Counted from the first letter of the stretch, positions 33,275 to 45,096 are shown. The stretch is DNA of 64,000 bases from Sorghum bicolor (GCF_000003195.3 NC_012874.2:60765768-60829767); one strand, 5' to 3'. Numbers and translations are program-made. The notes: generated from the letters alone by a model not told the origin.

Positions 33275-36188
33275 ATGTCGACTTCTGACTTTGATTAAGA
33301 AAACGTTATCCCCGTGACAGAAGCCAACCTCAAGGATGAGCAGAAGCAAGCTATTGCTAAAGCCATGGAAGATTTATAAGCAGCAATGCCTGAGGTCCTT
33401 CAGCATGAACAGGAGCGGCGAAGTGATCTAGAAGGATGCAGTGCCGGCACCACGGCAGGTTACTTTCGAAGCCAATCCTGGCAAACTTCAAGAGATGGTT
33501 GACAGCGCTATCAACCGTGCTTTGATCAACCAAGCTGAGGTGCTGTCTAATACTGTTTTCAATGCCGTGGCAAGAACTTTCAAGGAAGGACAGTTGCCAC
33601 CAGATTACGTGGGCCCTACTTATCACCAGCCGGGATCACCAGTGGTTACAGCTCCATCGGCTGCCGCAGCCGCTGTGGGAGCACAGACTGTCGTTCCTCC
33701 AAGTACATTGGGAGCCACCAATGCACAATCTGCGCCGATGACAACCAATCCGCCAACTTCAGATGGGCAGATTAAAATCACTACAGATTTGTTGGCATCG
33801 GCAATGTCGGGACTGACTCTTCCTCCTAACTGGTGGGGTTATGGCATGCCTCCAGAGTTAACGCCGGGTACATCGCAGACGACCGATATGAGAGGCAAGA
33901 CTCCTATGGCATCGGCACCTCCCAATATGCCGATGAACCAGAGTCCCCAGTATACTACAACTACTACTGCAAGACCTTACACTGGGAATTCTCAAGCTCC
34001 AATATTCCAGATGCCTAACGCATCGGCAGACTCAATGCTGATGCAACAGAGGTCTATGGCTCAATCAGGGTATGTCAATTCAATGATGATGCCCAATTAT
34101 CAGTCATCGGCAGGGCCTATGCCGATGAACGCTAATAATGGATGGCTTGGGCAGCAAGTCTTCCCACAAACGCCCCAACAGAATCACCAGGCTGCAGGGT
34201 TTCAGCAAGGACAGATCTTTCCCGGGTTCCAGAATCAGGGGATCCCTAACCAGCCGATGAATCTCGAGCAGCAAGTCGGCAGACAGCAAATTGGCGGGCA
34301 ACAGCTTGGTGGTCCACAGATTGGGGGCCGGATGATTAATCCAATGTTTCATACAGAACGTGCGCCGCACGGACGCGTGGAAGCTTACCAGCAGGTGCCA
34401 GATCCGCAACCACCCCATCGGCAAGATGCCGATGCTTATTGGGCCGATAAGATTGCTGAAGTGATGAGAGACCAATTTGGGATAAGACCCAAAGTCAACA
34501 CTTACTCTTATCGGACACCGTATCCTCCCGCGTATGATTTGATCCCGCTTCCACATCGGTACAAGGTACCGGATTTTACTAAGTTTTCTAGGCAGGATGA
34601 CACGTCAACTATGGAGCACGTCAACAGATTTATCATTCAATGCGGTGAGGCTGGTAACAGGGACGAGTTAAGGGTTCGTTTGTTCTCATCGTCATTGTCT
34701 GGATCGGCTTTTACCTGGTTTATATCCCTACCTCCCAACTCAGTGATTACTTGGGCCGATCTGGAGAAGCAATTCCACAAGTACTTCTTTTTTGGGGTCC
34801 ATGAGAAGAAGATCACCGATTTGATCAAATTAAGGCAACGCAATGATGAATCGGTTGAGAGTTTTGTGCAGAGGATACGGGAGGTCAAGAACAAGTGCTA
34901 TAGTCTGGTTCTGGATGATCGGCAGCTAGCCGATTTGGCTTTCCAGGGTTTGTTGCCACACATCAGGGACAAGTACGCCTCTCAGGAGTTTGAAAGCTTA
35001 AGTCATTTGGTGCAGAGGATTTCTGATCAAGACGTCAAGCCTTTTGAGCCCAAGAGGGCATGGAACAAAAAGGTATCTTTCGTTGATGAAGCAACAAGCT
35101 CAGATTCTGATGAGGAACCAGTCATCGGCTTGGCAGAGTGGGTAAAAAATAAGAAGCCGATGTCTTGTACTTTTGGACATAAAGAACCAGAGAAGTTCGC
35201 GTTTGACACCGCTAAGGCCGATAGGATATTTGACTTTCTACTTCAGGAAGGTCAGATCAAGCTGTCTCCTAATCACGTGATCCCATCGGCTGAAGAGTTA
35301 AAGAAGATGAAATATTGCAAGTGGCACAATGCAACTTCTCACGGCACCAATGAGTGCAAGGTTTTCAGACAGCAGCTGCAATCGGCTATAGAATCTAGGA
35401 GAATCAAATTTGACAGTCCCAAGACCCAGAAGCCGATGAAGATCGATCAACATCCTTTCCCCACAAACATGTTGGATGCTAAGGGAAAGGCTAAGGTCTT
35501 AACATCGGAAGCAGCCGAAAGGAGTGCATCGGTGGATCCTCAGCATCAGGTCACTACTGCCGATGCAAGAGGAAGAGGCTTGGTCCAGGAAGGAACCAGC
35601 TCAGGGAGGCCTCCCCGATCTGGTATCGTTATAACCCACAGAAGGCCTCGGGAGAATTGGCAACAACGTGAAGATCGGTACCGGCGCTAGCAAGAGGATT
35701 ATCGTTGGGAAGAGGAAAGACGCCGGCAAGAATGGAATCGGCACAAGGATCACTGGAATTGCCCGTTCTTCATTCATTGTTGGGAGGAGAATATTAAGCT
35801 TTCCACTGTCAGAGACTGCCCTGAGTGCAATGGTTATGATCGGTATGATAGGTCCGATCGGCGCTACCACGGTGATAATCGGCGATCTAATGGGCTGATT
35901 AGAGGAAGAGCATCCGTTCACGATTGGCTGGGGGGCAGGCTCAGCGTGCACGACAGGCTTGGTGATCGTGTCCAATATTTTCCCAGGAACCAGGAAGAGC
36001 TCGAAGAGATGGCTAATGCACGAGTTCCCGGCGAGTTCATATTTTGCAGGGACGCCAATACGTATCGGATGGAGTCAGGGGAAAATCATCGCCCAGCAGC
36101 AAGGCAGAAGCCGCTTCCTCCATGGTGTCCAGAGGGGTTGACCAAGACACAGAAAAGGAGGTTGCAGCGCGAAAGGCGAGAAGGCTAA
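33275..36188 (+). pseudogene. Gypsy gag (Tat type), broken
   Basis: A likely start ATG (MSTSDFD) is at 33275, but stops follow within 40 codons and a frame change near 33420. From 33441 the frame is open to a TAG at 35688, then continues in the same frame to 36188. The first half is low complexity (Gln, Pro, Met, Asn). The retrotransposon gag domain lies near 34560-35030 (YKVPDFTKFSRQDD, FTWFISLPPNSVITW, LEKQFHKYFF, LRQRNDESVESFVQRIR). After the TAG a zinc-binding stretch with HCWEE and CPEC (about 35770-35830) completes gag, followed by a basic end. The protease frame overlaps from 36044. Confidence 0.9.
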
Positions 36189-39100
36189 GCAAGGGCGAGA
36201 GCTCTGGTCAGTCTGGGGATCAGCAGCAATCAGATCCCAAGGGGGAAGGTCCATCGGCAGATGTCAACATGGTCTTTATGTTGCCGATGGAGTTCCTTGC
36301 GCCATCCAGTGATGATGAGCTAGAATTTTCCGACCAGATAGCTCAATTGACTCTGGATCCGATGACAGCTATTTTCGAGAAGCCTGCCGATGATGAAAGG
36401 CAACATCTCAAGGCTCTGTTTGTCAAAGGAAGGGTTGATGGACAGCCGATGACCAAGACTCTAATTGATGGTGGAGCTGCTATCAATATCATGCCGTATG
36501 CAGTGTATTGGAAGCTTGGGAAAGGGGATCAGGATTTGACCAAGACCGATATGATGCTTAAAGACTTTGAAGGGAATGTGTCTCCGGTCAAGGGGGCAAT
36601 ATGTGTAGAATTGACCATCGGCAGCAAGACCTTGCCGACAACCTTCTTCGTGATCAGTGGAAAGGGTGCTTACAACCTGCTGTTGGGGAGAGATTGGATT
36701 CATGCCAATTGTTGCATCCCATCTACAATGCACCAATGCTTGGTCCAGTGGGTAGGTGACAAGAATGAAATTGTCCCAGGGGATTCTTCTTATGTCATCG
36801 CATCGGCAGAGGCGGATACCTATGAAAGGACTAGGTGTATTTCCAGAGAAGTTTGGGAAAAGGATTTTCTCAAGGTTGCCGATTACGAGATTCCACCGAT
36901 CCAAGCAGTCGGTTCTGATGAAAGTTTTTAATGGATAGGTTCGCCGATGAGGGAAAATTAGGCCAGGGATTCACGTCGGCCGATGATCTAGTAGAAGTAG
37001 ATATAGGTAGTGGTGATAAGCCTAGACCCACTTTTATTAGTGCCAAGTTAGATCATGAGTGTAAGCAACAGTTGACTGATTTGTTAAAGGAATATAAAGA
37101 TTGCTTTGCTTGGGATTATACTGAGATGCCTGGTTTAGACCGATCAATTGTTGAACATCGGTTGCCTATCAAGTCTGGATTTCGGCCACATCAGCAGCCA
37201 GCTCGCCGATGTAATCCTAATATTCTTCCTGACATCAAGGCCGAAATAACCAAACTTATTGAAGCCAAATTTATTCGGCAGTGTCGGTATGCCGAGTGGA
37301 TTTCCAATGTTGTTCCGGTTTACAAGAAGAACGGGAAGCTTCGGGTCTGCATTGATTTTAGGAATCTTAATAAGGCTACACCGATGGATGGATACCCAAT
37401 GCCAGTTGCCGATCTGCTGGTTGACGCTGCGGCTGGGCATCGGATTATTAGCTTTATGGATGGCAATGCGGGATACAATCAGATATTCATGGCTGAAGAA
37501 GATATTCCAAAAACCGCGTTCAGGTGCCCTGGTCATGTTGGATTGTTTGAATAGATAGTTATGACCTTTGGCTTAAAGAATGCTGGTGCTACTTATCAAA
37601 GGGCCATGAATTTTATATTTCATGAGTTCATCGGCAAGCTGGTGGAGATTTATATTGATGATGTGGTGGTTAAATCTGAAGACTTTGCAAAGCATCTTAC
37701 TGATTTACGAAAGGTGTTGGAATGCACAAGGAAGCATGGTTTGAAAATAAATCCCAATAAGTGTGCATTTGGTGTATCGGCAGGGCAATTTCTTGGTTTC
37801 ATGGTGCACCAGAGGGGAATTGAAATCAGTCGAAGATCTATTGATGCTATCAATAAGATAGTAGCCCCTACCAACAAGACCGAGCTCCAATCCTTGATCG
37901 GCAAGGTAAATTTTATCAGAAGGTACATATCTAACTTGTCTGGTAAAATTCATGCTTTCATCCCTCTTCTTAAGTTAAAGGCCGATCAAGAGTTCGTTTG
38001 GGGGAAGGAACAACAGTTGGCTCTGGAAGAAATCAAGAATTATTTAGTAAATCCTCCAGTTCTAATTCCACCTCAGCAAGGGAAGCCCTTCAGATTGTAT
38101 TTGTCTACCGATGGGATGGTCATCGGCTCGGCTTTAATTCAAGAATTTGAAGGGAAGGAGCATGTAATTTATTATTTAAGCAGGAGGTTGATTGATGCTG
38201 AAACCAGGTATTCGGCTACTGAGAAACTGTGCTTGTGCCTATATTTTTCTTGTATCAAGCTAAGGCACTACTTGTTATCGGCCGAATGCACTGTTATTTG
38301 CAAAGATGATGTGGTCCGGTACATGCTATCCATGCCGATTATGAGTGGCAGGATCGGTAAGTGGATTTTGGCGCTGTCGGAGTTCGACCTGCGTTATGAA
38401 TCGACTAAGGCAGTTAAAGGGCAGGTTATGGCCGATTTTGTGACTCAACATTGCGGTACAGTGGAGGCTTTGGGAATTGTGCCTTGGACGCTCTTCTTTG
38501 ATGGATCTACATGTGACCGAGGGGCAGGAATCGGCATAGTATTAGTTTCCCCTCTGGGAAGGAAGTATGAGTTTTCCTTGCCGATTGTTGCCACGACAAC
38601 GAATAATCAGGCTGAGTATCAAGCTTTAATAAGGGGATTAGAGTTGTTGAGAGAAGTTCATGCTGATGCTGTTGAGGTCTTCGGGGATTCTATGTTGGTT
38701 ATAAATCAATTAGCTGGAAGCTATGAATGCCGAAGTGAAGGTCTCATAACTTATTACGAGCGGAGCATGCAATTATTGAAGGAATTCAATGATTTCCGAT
38801 TAGAGTATGTTCCTCGATTGCATAATGAAGAGGCCAATCGGTTGGCTCAGCATGCCTCGGGATATCAGCCTATAATTGATGCAATATCGGCAATTGGTGC
38901 CGATGATTGGACAAAAGAAATCGTTGATTATTTGAAAGATCCATCCGAGAAAGTTGAGAGGCGAATTCGGTTTCAAGCCACCAAATATGTGCTCCTCGAA
39001 GATGAATTGTACTACCGAACTATTGATGGAGTTCTTCTTCGATGCTTGGGTGATGATGAGGCTAGAAGTTTGATGGGAGAGATCCATGAAGGAGTATGTG

Positions 39101-40164
39101 GAGCACATCAGTCGGCTTTCAAGATGAAGTGGATGATTAGGAGGAATGGATATTATTGGCCGACCATACTTGAGGATTGCTTTAAATATTTCAAAGGGTG
39201 TCAAGGATGTCAAAAGTTTGGCAATATTCAAAGAGCACCCGCATCGGCCATGAATCCTATTATCAAACCTTGGTCGTTCCGGGGATGGGCTATTGATCTG
39301 ATCAGCCAAATTTTTCCACCATCTAGCAAGGGGCATAAGTTTATTCTGGTCGCCACCGATTATTTCACTAAATGGGTTGAAGCTATTCCTTTGAAGAAGG
39401 TCACATCGGCCAATATGATTGATTTTGTGAAGGAACACATTATTTACCGATTTGGGATTCCTCAGACAATTACTACCGATCAAGGCACTATGTTCACATC
39501 AGGAGAGTTTGATGAATTCGCAATCGGAATGGGGATTAAAGTGTTGAATTCCTCTCCTTACTATGCTCAGGCTAATGGGCAAGCCGAGGCGTCTAACAAA
39601 GGAATCATTAAGCTTATTAAACGGAAGATTGAAGCAAATCCTAGAAGGTGGCACACATTGTTGAATGAAGCCTTATGGTCCTATCGGATGGCTTGTCATG
39701 GATCAACTAAGGTCTCACCTTACCAGTTGGTGTATGGACATGATGCAGTTTTGCCTTGGGAAATTAAAGCTGGATCTAGGCGATTATCTTTTCAAGATCA
39801 GTTGGCTGCCGATGATTATGCTACTTTGATGACAGACGAGTTGGATGATTTAGCAGGACATCGGCTAAGGGCTTTGATGAGTATAGAAGAGAATAAGAAA
39901 AGAGTTGCCAGATGGTACGATAAGAAGGTGAAGGCTAAGGAATTTGCCGATGGAGACTTAGTATGGAAATTAATCTTACCGATCGGGACTAAAAGTTCAA
40001 AGTTTGGAAAATGGTCTCTCAATTGGGAAGGTCCCTATCGGATAAGTCGACCGGCTCCTGGTAACGCCTACATTTTAGAAACTCTCGAAGGAGTTGAATT
40101 TCCCAGAGCATTAAATGGCAAATATTTAAAGAAGTATTACCCCAGCATATGGGTCGATGCATAA
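36044..40164 (+). pseudogene. Gypsy pol: protease, RT, RNase H, second RNase H, integrase
   Basis: Protease: LIDGGAAINIMP (near 36465, the Asp-Gly-Gly variant of DSG usual in Tat) and LLLGRDWIH. A one-base shift at about 36930 leads to the RT: KKNGKLRVCIDFRNLN, SFMDGNAGYNQI, then a TAG at 37552 where the family has Trp, then MTFGLKNAGATYQR and catalytic YIDDVVVKS (near 37660). The RT-linked RNase H follows (LYLSTDGMVIGSAL), then a second RNase H (LFFDGSTCDRGAGIGIVL, NNQAEYQALIRGL, VFGDSMLVINQL, 38500-38830). Integrase has an HHCC finger (HEGVCGAHQSAFK, CQGCQKFG), a DDE core (IDLISQ, TTDQGTMFTSGEF, YYAQANGQAEASNKG) and a C-terminal domain. It ends with TAA at 40162-40164. Confidence 0.95.
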
Positions 40165-40282
40165 AGATTTAAATGCCGATAACACTCCTATCGGCTGGAT
40201 TAAAATGTATCTGAGACCGGACTTGATGTTTCAAAAGTTGCCTGAAGAGTGAGGGGAGGCAGGTGTGTTGCCGATGAAGAGC

Positions 40283-43200
40283 TCACATGCTTAGCAGCGC
40301 TTGGATCGCCGATATGGCGCGCAGTCGGATTTGGTTGGCTGCTTCTATTTCTCTGACATCGTCATCGGCAGAACCTTCTATCCTCTTCAGCTTCTTCTTC
40401 AACTGCAAAGCTTTGCGACCATGGGCGTTTCGTTCCTGTTCAAGGAGCTTGATAGTCTCTGGCAGTTGACTTTCTTCCTGTTGGGCTTGGGATAAGGCAT
40501 CCTCCACCTGCTTGAGCTCTGCCAACAGGGCTTCCCGTTTTGCCGATAGGTCCGAGATCTTTTGCTGCAGTGTGTCTCCTGGAGACTTCAAGGTACCGAT
40601 GTTCTTGTGCTTCTCATCGGTCAGGAGCTTCTCCTTCATCATTTCCTCAAAAAGCCGGATCTGAGCGGCTCTATCGGCAAGGCACCGGGCGGCCCTCTAG
40701 TACTGCAGCTGACGACTTTCCAGATGTGCGGCCTGGAAAAGGACTTCTTCGGCATCGGCAGGAATCTGGCCTCTGAGCGTCTTGAACAGAACCTTGGTTG
40801 GGTCAGAGTCATCGACCAGTTGTGCCGTATCCTGATGGAGGAAAGCCGACAGTTCTACCAGCTTGGCCCTGATCTCTGCCGATACGATCCCGACTGCCCG
40901 GGAGGAACTCGTTTCCTCGCCTTCGTCCTCGGAGATATCAATGGCGAAGGAGAATAAGCTGTCAGGAGAATCCTGTTCCTGAAAAGGAAAACAAAGTGAG
41001 TTATTCTGTGGTCGGAACATCGGCGAATAATATTAATGGAGATCGAATAACTTACTTGCTTCAAGGCGATCTCTTGACTTTGACCAGAAGATGCCGATGG
41101 AGCCACTGGTTGATCGACCGGAGTTGCCGATGGAACTACGTCAGCTGAAAATTGATATAAATGGTTATGAGATGGAAAAATAGGTTCATCGGCACTAACT
41201 TTATAAATGTGTTACCTTGAGGAAGGGCAATACTTGTCTGAACGGAGGAAACCACCGATGCTATAATGGAACCTGCTGGATCGGCAGTTGATTCATGAAC
41301 ATCAGCAGATGAGTCTTCTGGCTGAGGTACTTCTTGTTGAGGTTCTTCCACCTATGGTGCTTCTTGCATTGGAGGGGGAGATAGTGCTTGCTGAGTCTCT
41401 GCTTCTGGAGGAGAGGGAGAGGATTCCATCGGAATGGGAGATACCGGAGGAGGAGGAGGAGTCGCCACTTTCTGGCGCTTTGCTTGTGCCCTGGTACTCT
41501 TGGCGCCCTTTCTCTTTTGCTGGCTGGACTGGGGGGCATCGGCACCTTGGCTTTTGGTTCTTGCTGATGCACTGGTTTGCTGTAACAAAAGAGAGGGATT
41601 TGTGAATATAAATGCAGCCGATGTAAAAGTAAGATCGGTACAAATGAAGAGATTTGACAGTTACCTTAAAAGCTTGTGCTAGAGTGGAAGCAGCTACCGA
41701 TGGTGGTGTCTGAGTTTTCCTGGTGGTAACTTTCTTGAGGCGTATACCTCGATGCACGATGGCAGCCAGGGTAGGGGCGTTGTGGCCGATTGAAGAGATT
41801 GGACCTGATGCAAACAGATCAATCGGCTTGCCACTTCTGCTGACCGATGGAGGGGTGTCGTCAACCTGCAAAACGGTACAAAAGTAAATCACCGATAGAG
41901 ACAAAATTGGGAGGATTGAAACAGCGGTTTGAAGACACTTACAGTATCGTTGGGGACTTCATACTCAGGATCGATCATGCCGCGGTACGTGAGGGCCGAT
42001 TTGCAGAACAGATGCTCCTTCCATTCTGCCCACCACTGCTTGTACGCCTGAGTGATGAAGGCGGCTGGAACCCACTCTAATAAATCTACGTCTGTATCGG
42101 CACTCGATGACAGCTGGGCTACTCGAATCCATTCAAGAAGGCTGGTGATGGTTTCTCTAGGCTTTATCACATCGGCATAGCAGAGTGCAATCGGCAGCTG
42201 GCCGAAAGCTAACTGACGAGCTAGTGCCGATGGGTTATAAAATTCATAAGTCTGGGGGGAGATTTTCCCACTACCAAAGAAGTTCACCGGTATGGCTCTG
42301 GGAGTCACCAATGCCATCATCACTTCGTTGTCCTTGTCAAGAGCGTCGTTGAACGGGTTGAAGACCAGGGGAAGCATACTGTCTGGGTCATCGTAGGCCA
42401 ACCATGCTCGCTCATCTCTGGCCAAACCCTCATACAAGGTTTGGAAGAATCGGCTGACCTGATCTGGATTACCCCTGAACCAGGCAGAACTATGACAGCT
42501 TCACCAAAGTTCAGGGGAGCATGTGTTGCCGATTCCTCTTCATCCAACACATGGTTTTCGGCTGTGTCTCTTGGAAAACGTTGTGTGAACAGGTCAAAAT
42601 CAAGGTGCTTGTGCAGATGCAGATTGAGCCACATATTGATGAACCACCAAGGTCCTCCTAAGTTGCCGATAGATTGGCCGAGCAAGAGTTTCCTAGTCAC
42701 TTGGTGAAGGAGGTGGTAGGCTGCACCAAGCAGGTATCGGCCGAGGGGAAATCGGCCACCATTGGCCAGATTTTCAGCTGCCGCTAAGTGGACCGAGGTC
42801 GGTCCTGCCGATCGCCCGCAAAACACGAACTTATCTAGCCACATGTTCAGAAAGCAGGTCTGTTCTTTTATGTTAACGAGGCCTGTTCATTTATATTTTT
42901 GGATGTACCCTGACCAACCGCCGATGGAGCGAGTTTCTACCTTGGCACTGGGCTTGGTGTCGAAAAAATGGGTGCTATCGGCAGAGGATACATCTAGGCC
43001 GGTAAGCATAGCCACATCGGCAAGAGTAGGGGAAGCAGGGCCGTGGCCAAAGACAAAAGCGTTGAGCGTGTCTGACCAGAAGTATGATGCAGCTATCAGC
43101 AGTGACTCATTTCTATGCATATCGGCAATGGACAACCTAATGCATTGATCTAGCTTTCTTTCACCCCACTGGACTTCATTTGAGTTGCTGACCCTCAAAA

Positions 43201-43550
43201 ACCAATCTGTCCATCCTACAGTAGGGCTGGGCCAAGAACGGAAGGTATCCTTCCACAGATCCAAAGAAAAGTTCTCGGCCCTAAAAGGAATCCTGTTTGT
43301 TTCCGCGTTAATGAGATCGGTTGGATCTGGATCCCCTAACGGGCCAAGGCATTGGAGATGTGGTTGATCGGTGGGGATAACAATTTTGTTGGACAATTTC
43401 TAATGGTTTTGAAGGTAAAAGAAAAAAGGGGGAAACAAAGGAAGAAAAGAAAATATTCAGTATAATAGGTTGCGGATGAACAGAGATGCGAGAAAAGTAC
43501 AGGGGATGGAATGAAGAACTGACCTCAGGGATGACGAAGTTGATGGCCAT
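40283..43550 (-). pseudogene. Antisense plant mobile domain (PMD) gene inside the Gypsy element
   Basis: Minus strand, six exons that join in phase at canonical sites. Exon 1 runs from the ATG at 43550 (MAINFVIPE) to a GAG|GTCAGT donor at 43524. Exon 2 (41943-43399) carries the PMD: VGWTDWFLRVS, LIAASYFWSDTLNAFVFGHG, LADVAMLTGLDV, GWSGYIQKY, FLNMWLDKFVFCG, GGPWWFINMWLNLHL. The next exons are 41665-41865, 41216-41579 (Pro/Ser-rich with a KRKGAKSTRAQAKRQK nuclear-signal-like stretch) and about 41056-41141. The last is 40283-40981, ending in a long coiled coil. Breaks: TGA at about 42887, a frame shift near 42475, TAG at about 41353 and TAG at 40697. PMD proteins such as Arabidopsis MAIN and MAIL1 act in gene silencing and genome stability, and PMD-C types are known in plant transposable elements. 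The gene is convergent with pol (119 bp between stops). Confidence 0.85.
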
Positions 43551-43667
43551 CTTGTCACGAAGAAGATGATCGAGAGCTTCGGAGATGGTGGGGAAGGACT
43601 TTGGCAGAGATCTTGGGGCTATTGAACAGCGCCGCCGCCAGGAGAGAAAAGATGGAGGTGTGGAATG

Positions 43668-43746
43668 ATGTGTTGACACCGTTTTTGGGCATTAATGATT
43701 TCATACTCCGAAATTGGGGGGCATGTGTTGACACCGTTTTTGGGCA
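43668..43746. repeat. 24-bp duplication of the LTR start upstream of the 3' LTR
   Basis: ATGTGTTGACACCGTTTTTG and the next four bases occur at 43668-43691 and again at 43723-43746, 55 bp apart. The second copy spans the start of the 3' LTR. The 31 bp between hold the G-rich tract. Confidence 0.9.
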
Positions 43747-44420
43747 CGTGTCCATGATCGGTAAAGTGTGGATCGGCAGGATGAGATGGTGGTGTTTGAT
43801 CTGCAGGGTGAGTTGCCGATGGAGGTGATTGCCGATGGAAGGACGGTTGAACATGACTAAGTCCATAGGTGACGATGTGTCTATGCCGATAGCTACGACA
43901 AGGGAGTCTGCCGATGATATGGGAGAAGAACCTGGAAGTTGCCGATCGGTTTGTGAAGGAGTTTCAGTTTGTCAAGGGGGGATAGCTTTATGTTTTCCTT
44001 AGTCATTTAAATCGTTTTGTATACGGATTCTGTAATTTGGAATTTGAGTTCTAGTCGTGTCTAGTTGTAGCTCTTTGAGCAGGGTATAAATGTAGACCCT
44101 AGGGCTTTGTAATGAAGGGATCTATCAATCAATCAAACACAAGTTTTTACCCATATTCCAGCATCTACTTTTTCGACGACTTCGTCATACTTTTTCCTTT
44201 TCATTACGAGTTCTTAGGAATTCGTCGACTTAAGCTCGGCGTGTTTTCAAGTTCCGCGTGAGTACCTCTTAGCCGTGACATCCGGGCGCATCGCTATTGT
44301 CAGGACTAAAGTATTCAAGTTACCACCTTTGCCGATAGTAAGGTCAAATCGGCTGGCACGCCTTAACGTTTGAATCAGGTATTAGCCCTTTGTGTTTGCA
44401 GATCAGCTTTTGCACCAACA
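43726..44420 (+). repeat. 3' LTR of the Tat Gypsy
   Basis: It matches 32532-33228 with roughly eleven substitutions and a 2-bp deletion by eye (about 1.6%). It contains the same seven GCCGAT/ATCGGC hexamers and the TATA motif. TSD CATTT follows. Confidence 0.95.
44085..44091 (+). promoter_or_regulatory. TATA box of the 3' Gypsy LTR
   Basis: TATAAAT corresponds to 32893-32899 in the 5' LTR. Confidence 0.5.
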
Positions 44421-44425
44421 CATTT

Positions 44426-44749
44426 TTATTAAGTTAATTATATAAAGGTTGTCTAGAAACTAGACAAATTTACTAAACCTAATTAATTCGACATTAGCAC
44501 ATGTATGTTGTACCAATTATGGCTAATCATGGACTAATTAGATTTAAAAAATTTGTCTTACGATTTACAACCAAATTGTGCAATTAGTTTGAGGTGCACA
44601 CGTAATGTAGTCATCGTAAGATAAATTATAGCTTTTTAGTGTTTATAGAAAGGGTAAAATATAAGTAAATATGTAACATTATGTTCTTATTTTCTATTAA
44701 TCTTTTATAGTTTTTTTCTCCCGTTGCAACGCACGGGCATTTTTGCTAG
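44426..44749 (+). mobile_element. Helitron-like 3' terminus and right arm of the insert
   Basis: The arm ends CCCGTTGCAACGCACGGG (44720-44737, stem CCCGT/ACGGG), then GCATTTTT and GCTAG with T following (CTAG at 44746-44749). A hairpin a few bases before a terminal CTRR, with insertion before T, is the Helitron 3' signature. No Rep/helicase is present. A decayed relative of the GGCCTTGTTTAGTTC MITE interior is seen at about 44525-44605. The 5' end of the Helitron is not identified. Confidence 0.65.
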
Positions 44750-45096
44750 TGCGTCCAAAGGATCAGGGTCCCTCCCTGTTGGCTGCGGCTGATTTATATA
44801 GGGAGCAGGCCAGGCGTCAACGTAACTCTCTTGGCCAAGCAAAACAAAACTATGCATCTTTAATCTAGATAGACTAGATTCCTATCATATCTCCAAGTGC
44901 GTATCTACCCAGGACTTCTTTTGGTAGTTAGCTTCTCTTATTTGGACTATTACTTCTTTCCAGTAAAGAGCCAAAACTCATTGAGTATGCACGCAGCCGG
45001 GAAATACGCACATATCCGTAGTATCTCGGCCAGCAGGCGTGTACTCGAGTCACGTACTGAACCATAATCCTTGATCTCCAAAACCTTCCTCTCTCA
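44750..45096. repeat. ~348-bp direct duplication, right copy
   Basis: It starts TGCGTCC immediately after the Helitron-like CTAG end and runs to CCTTCCTCTCTCA. It is the near-identical partner of 31579-31927. Confidence 0.93.

Larger units (their letters stand above)
32532..44420 (+). mobile_element. Tat-lineage Ty3/Gypsy retrotransposon with antisense PMD gene
   Basis: LTRs at 32532-33228 and 43726-44420 are TG...CA bounded, about 98% identical by eye, and flanked by the exact 5-bp TSD CATTT (32527-32531 and 44421-44425). Inside are gag, protease, RT, a first RNase H, a second RNase H of the archaeal-like type, integrase, and then about 3.3 kb of antisense gene before a G-rich tract (GGGGGG at 43715-43720) and the 3' LTR. 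The dual RNase H is the hallmark of the Tat lineage. A candidate primer-binding region starts TGGCACGCTCGGTGGGAC at 33236. Coding frames are broken by a few stops and shifts, so this copy is defective but young. Confidence 0.95.

Noticed and set aside
31579..45096. The 348-bp direct repeats as LTRs of a large retrotransposon
   Set aside because: No TSD (GTGTA versus GTCTC), no polypurine tract before the right copy, no primer site after the left copy, and the right copy abuts a Helitron-like CTAG end.
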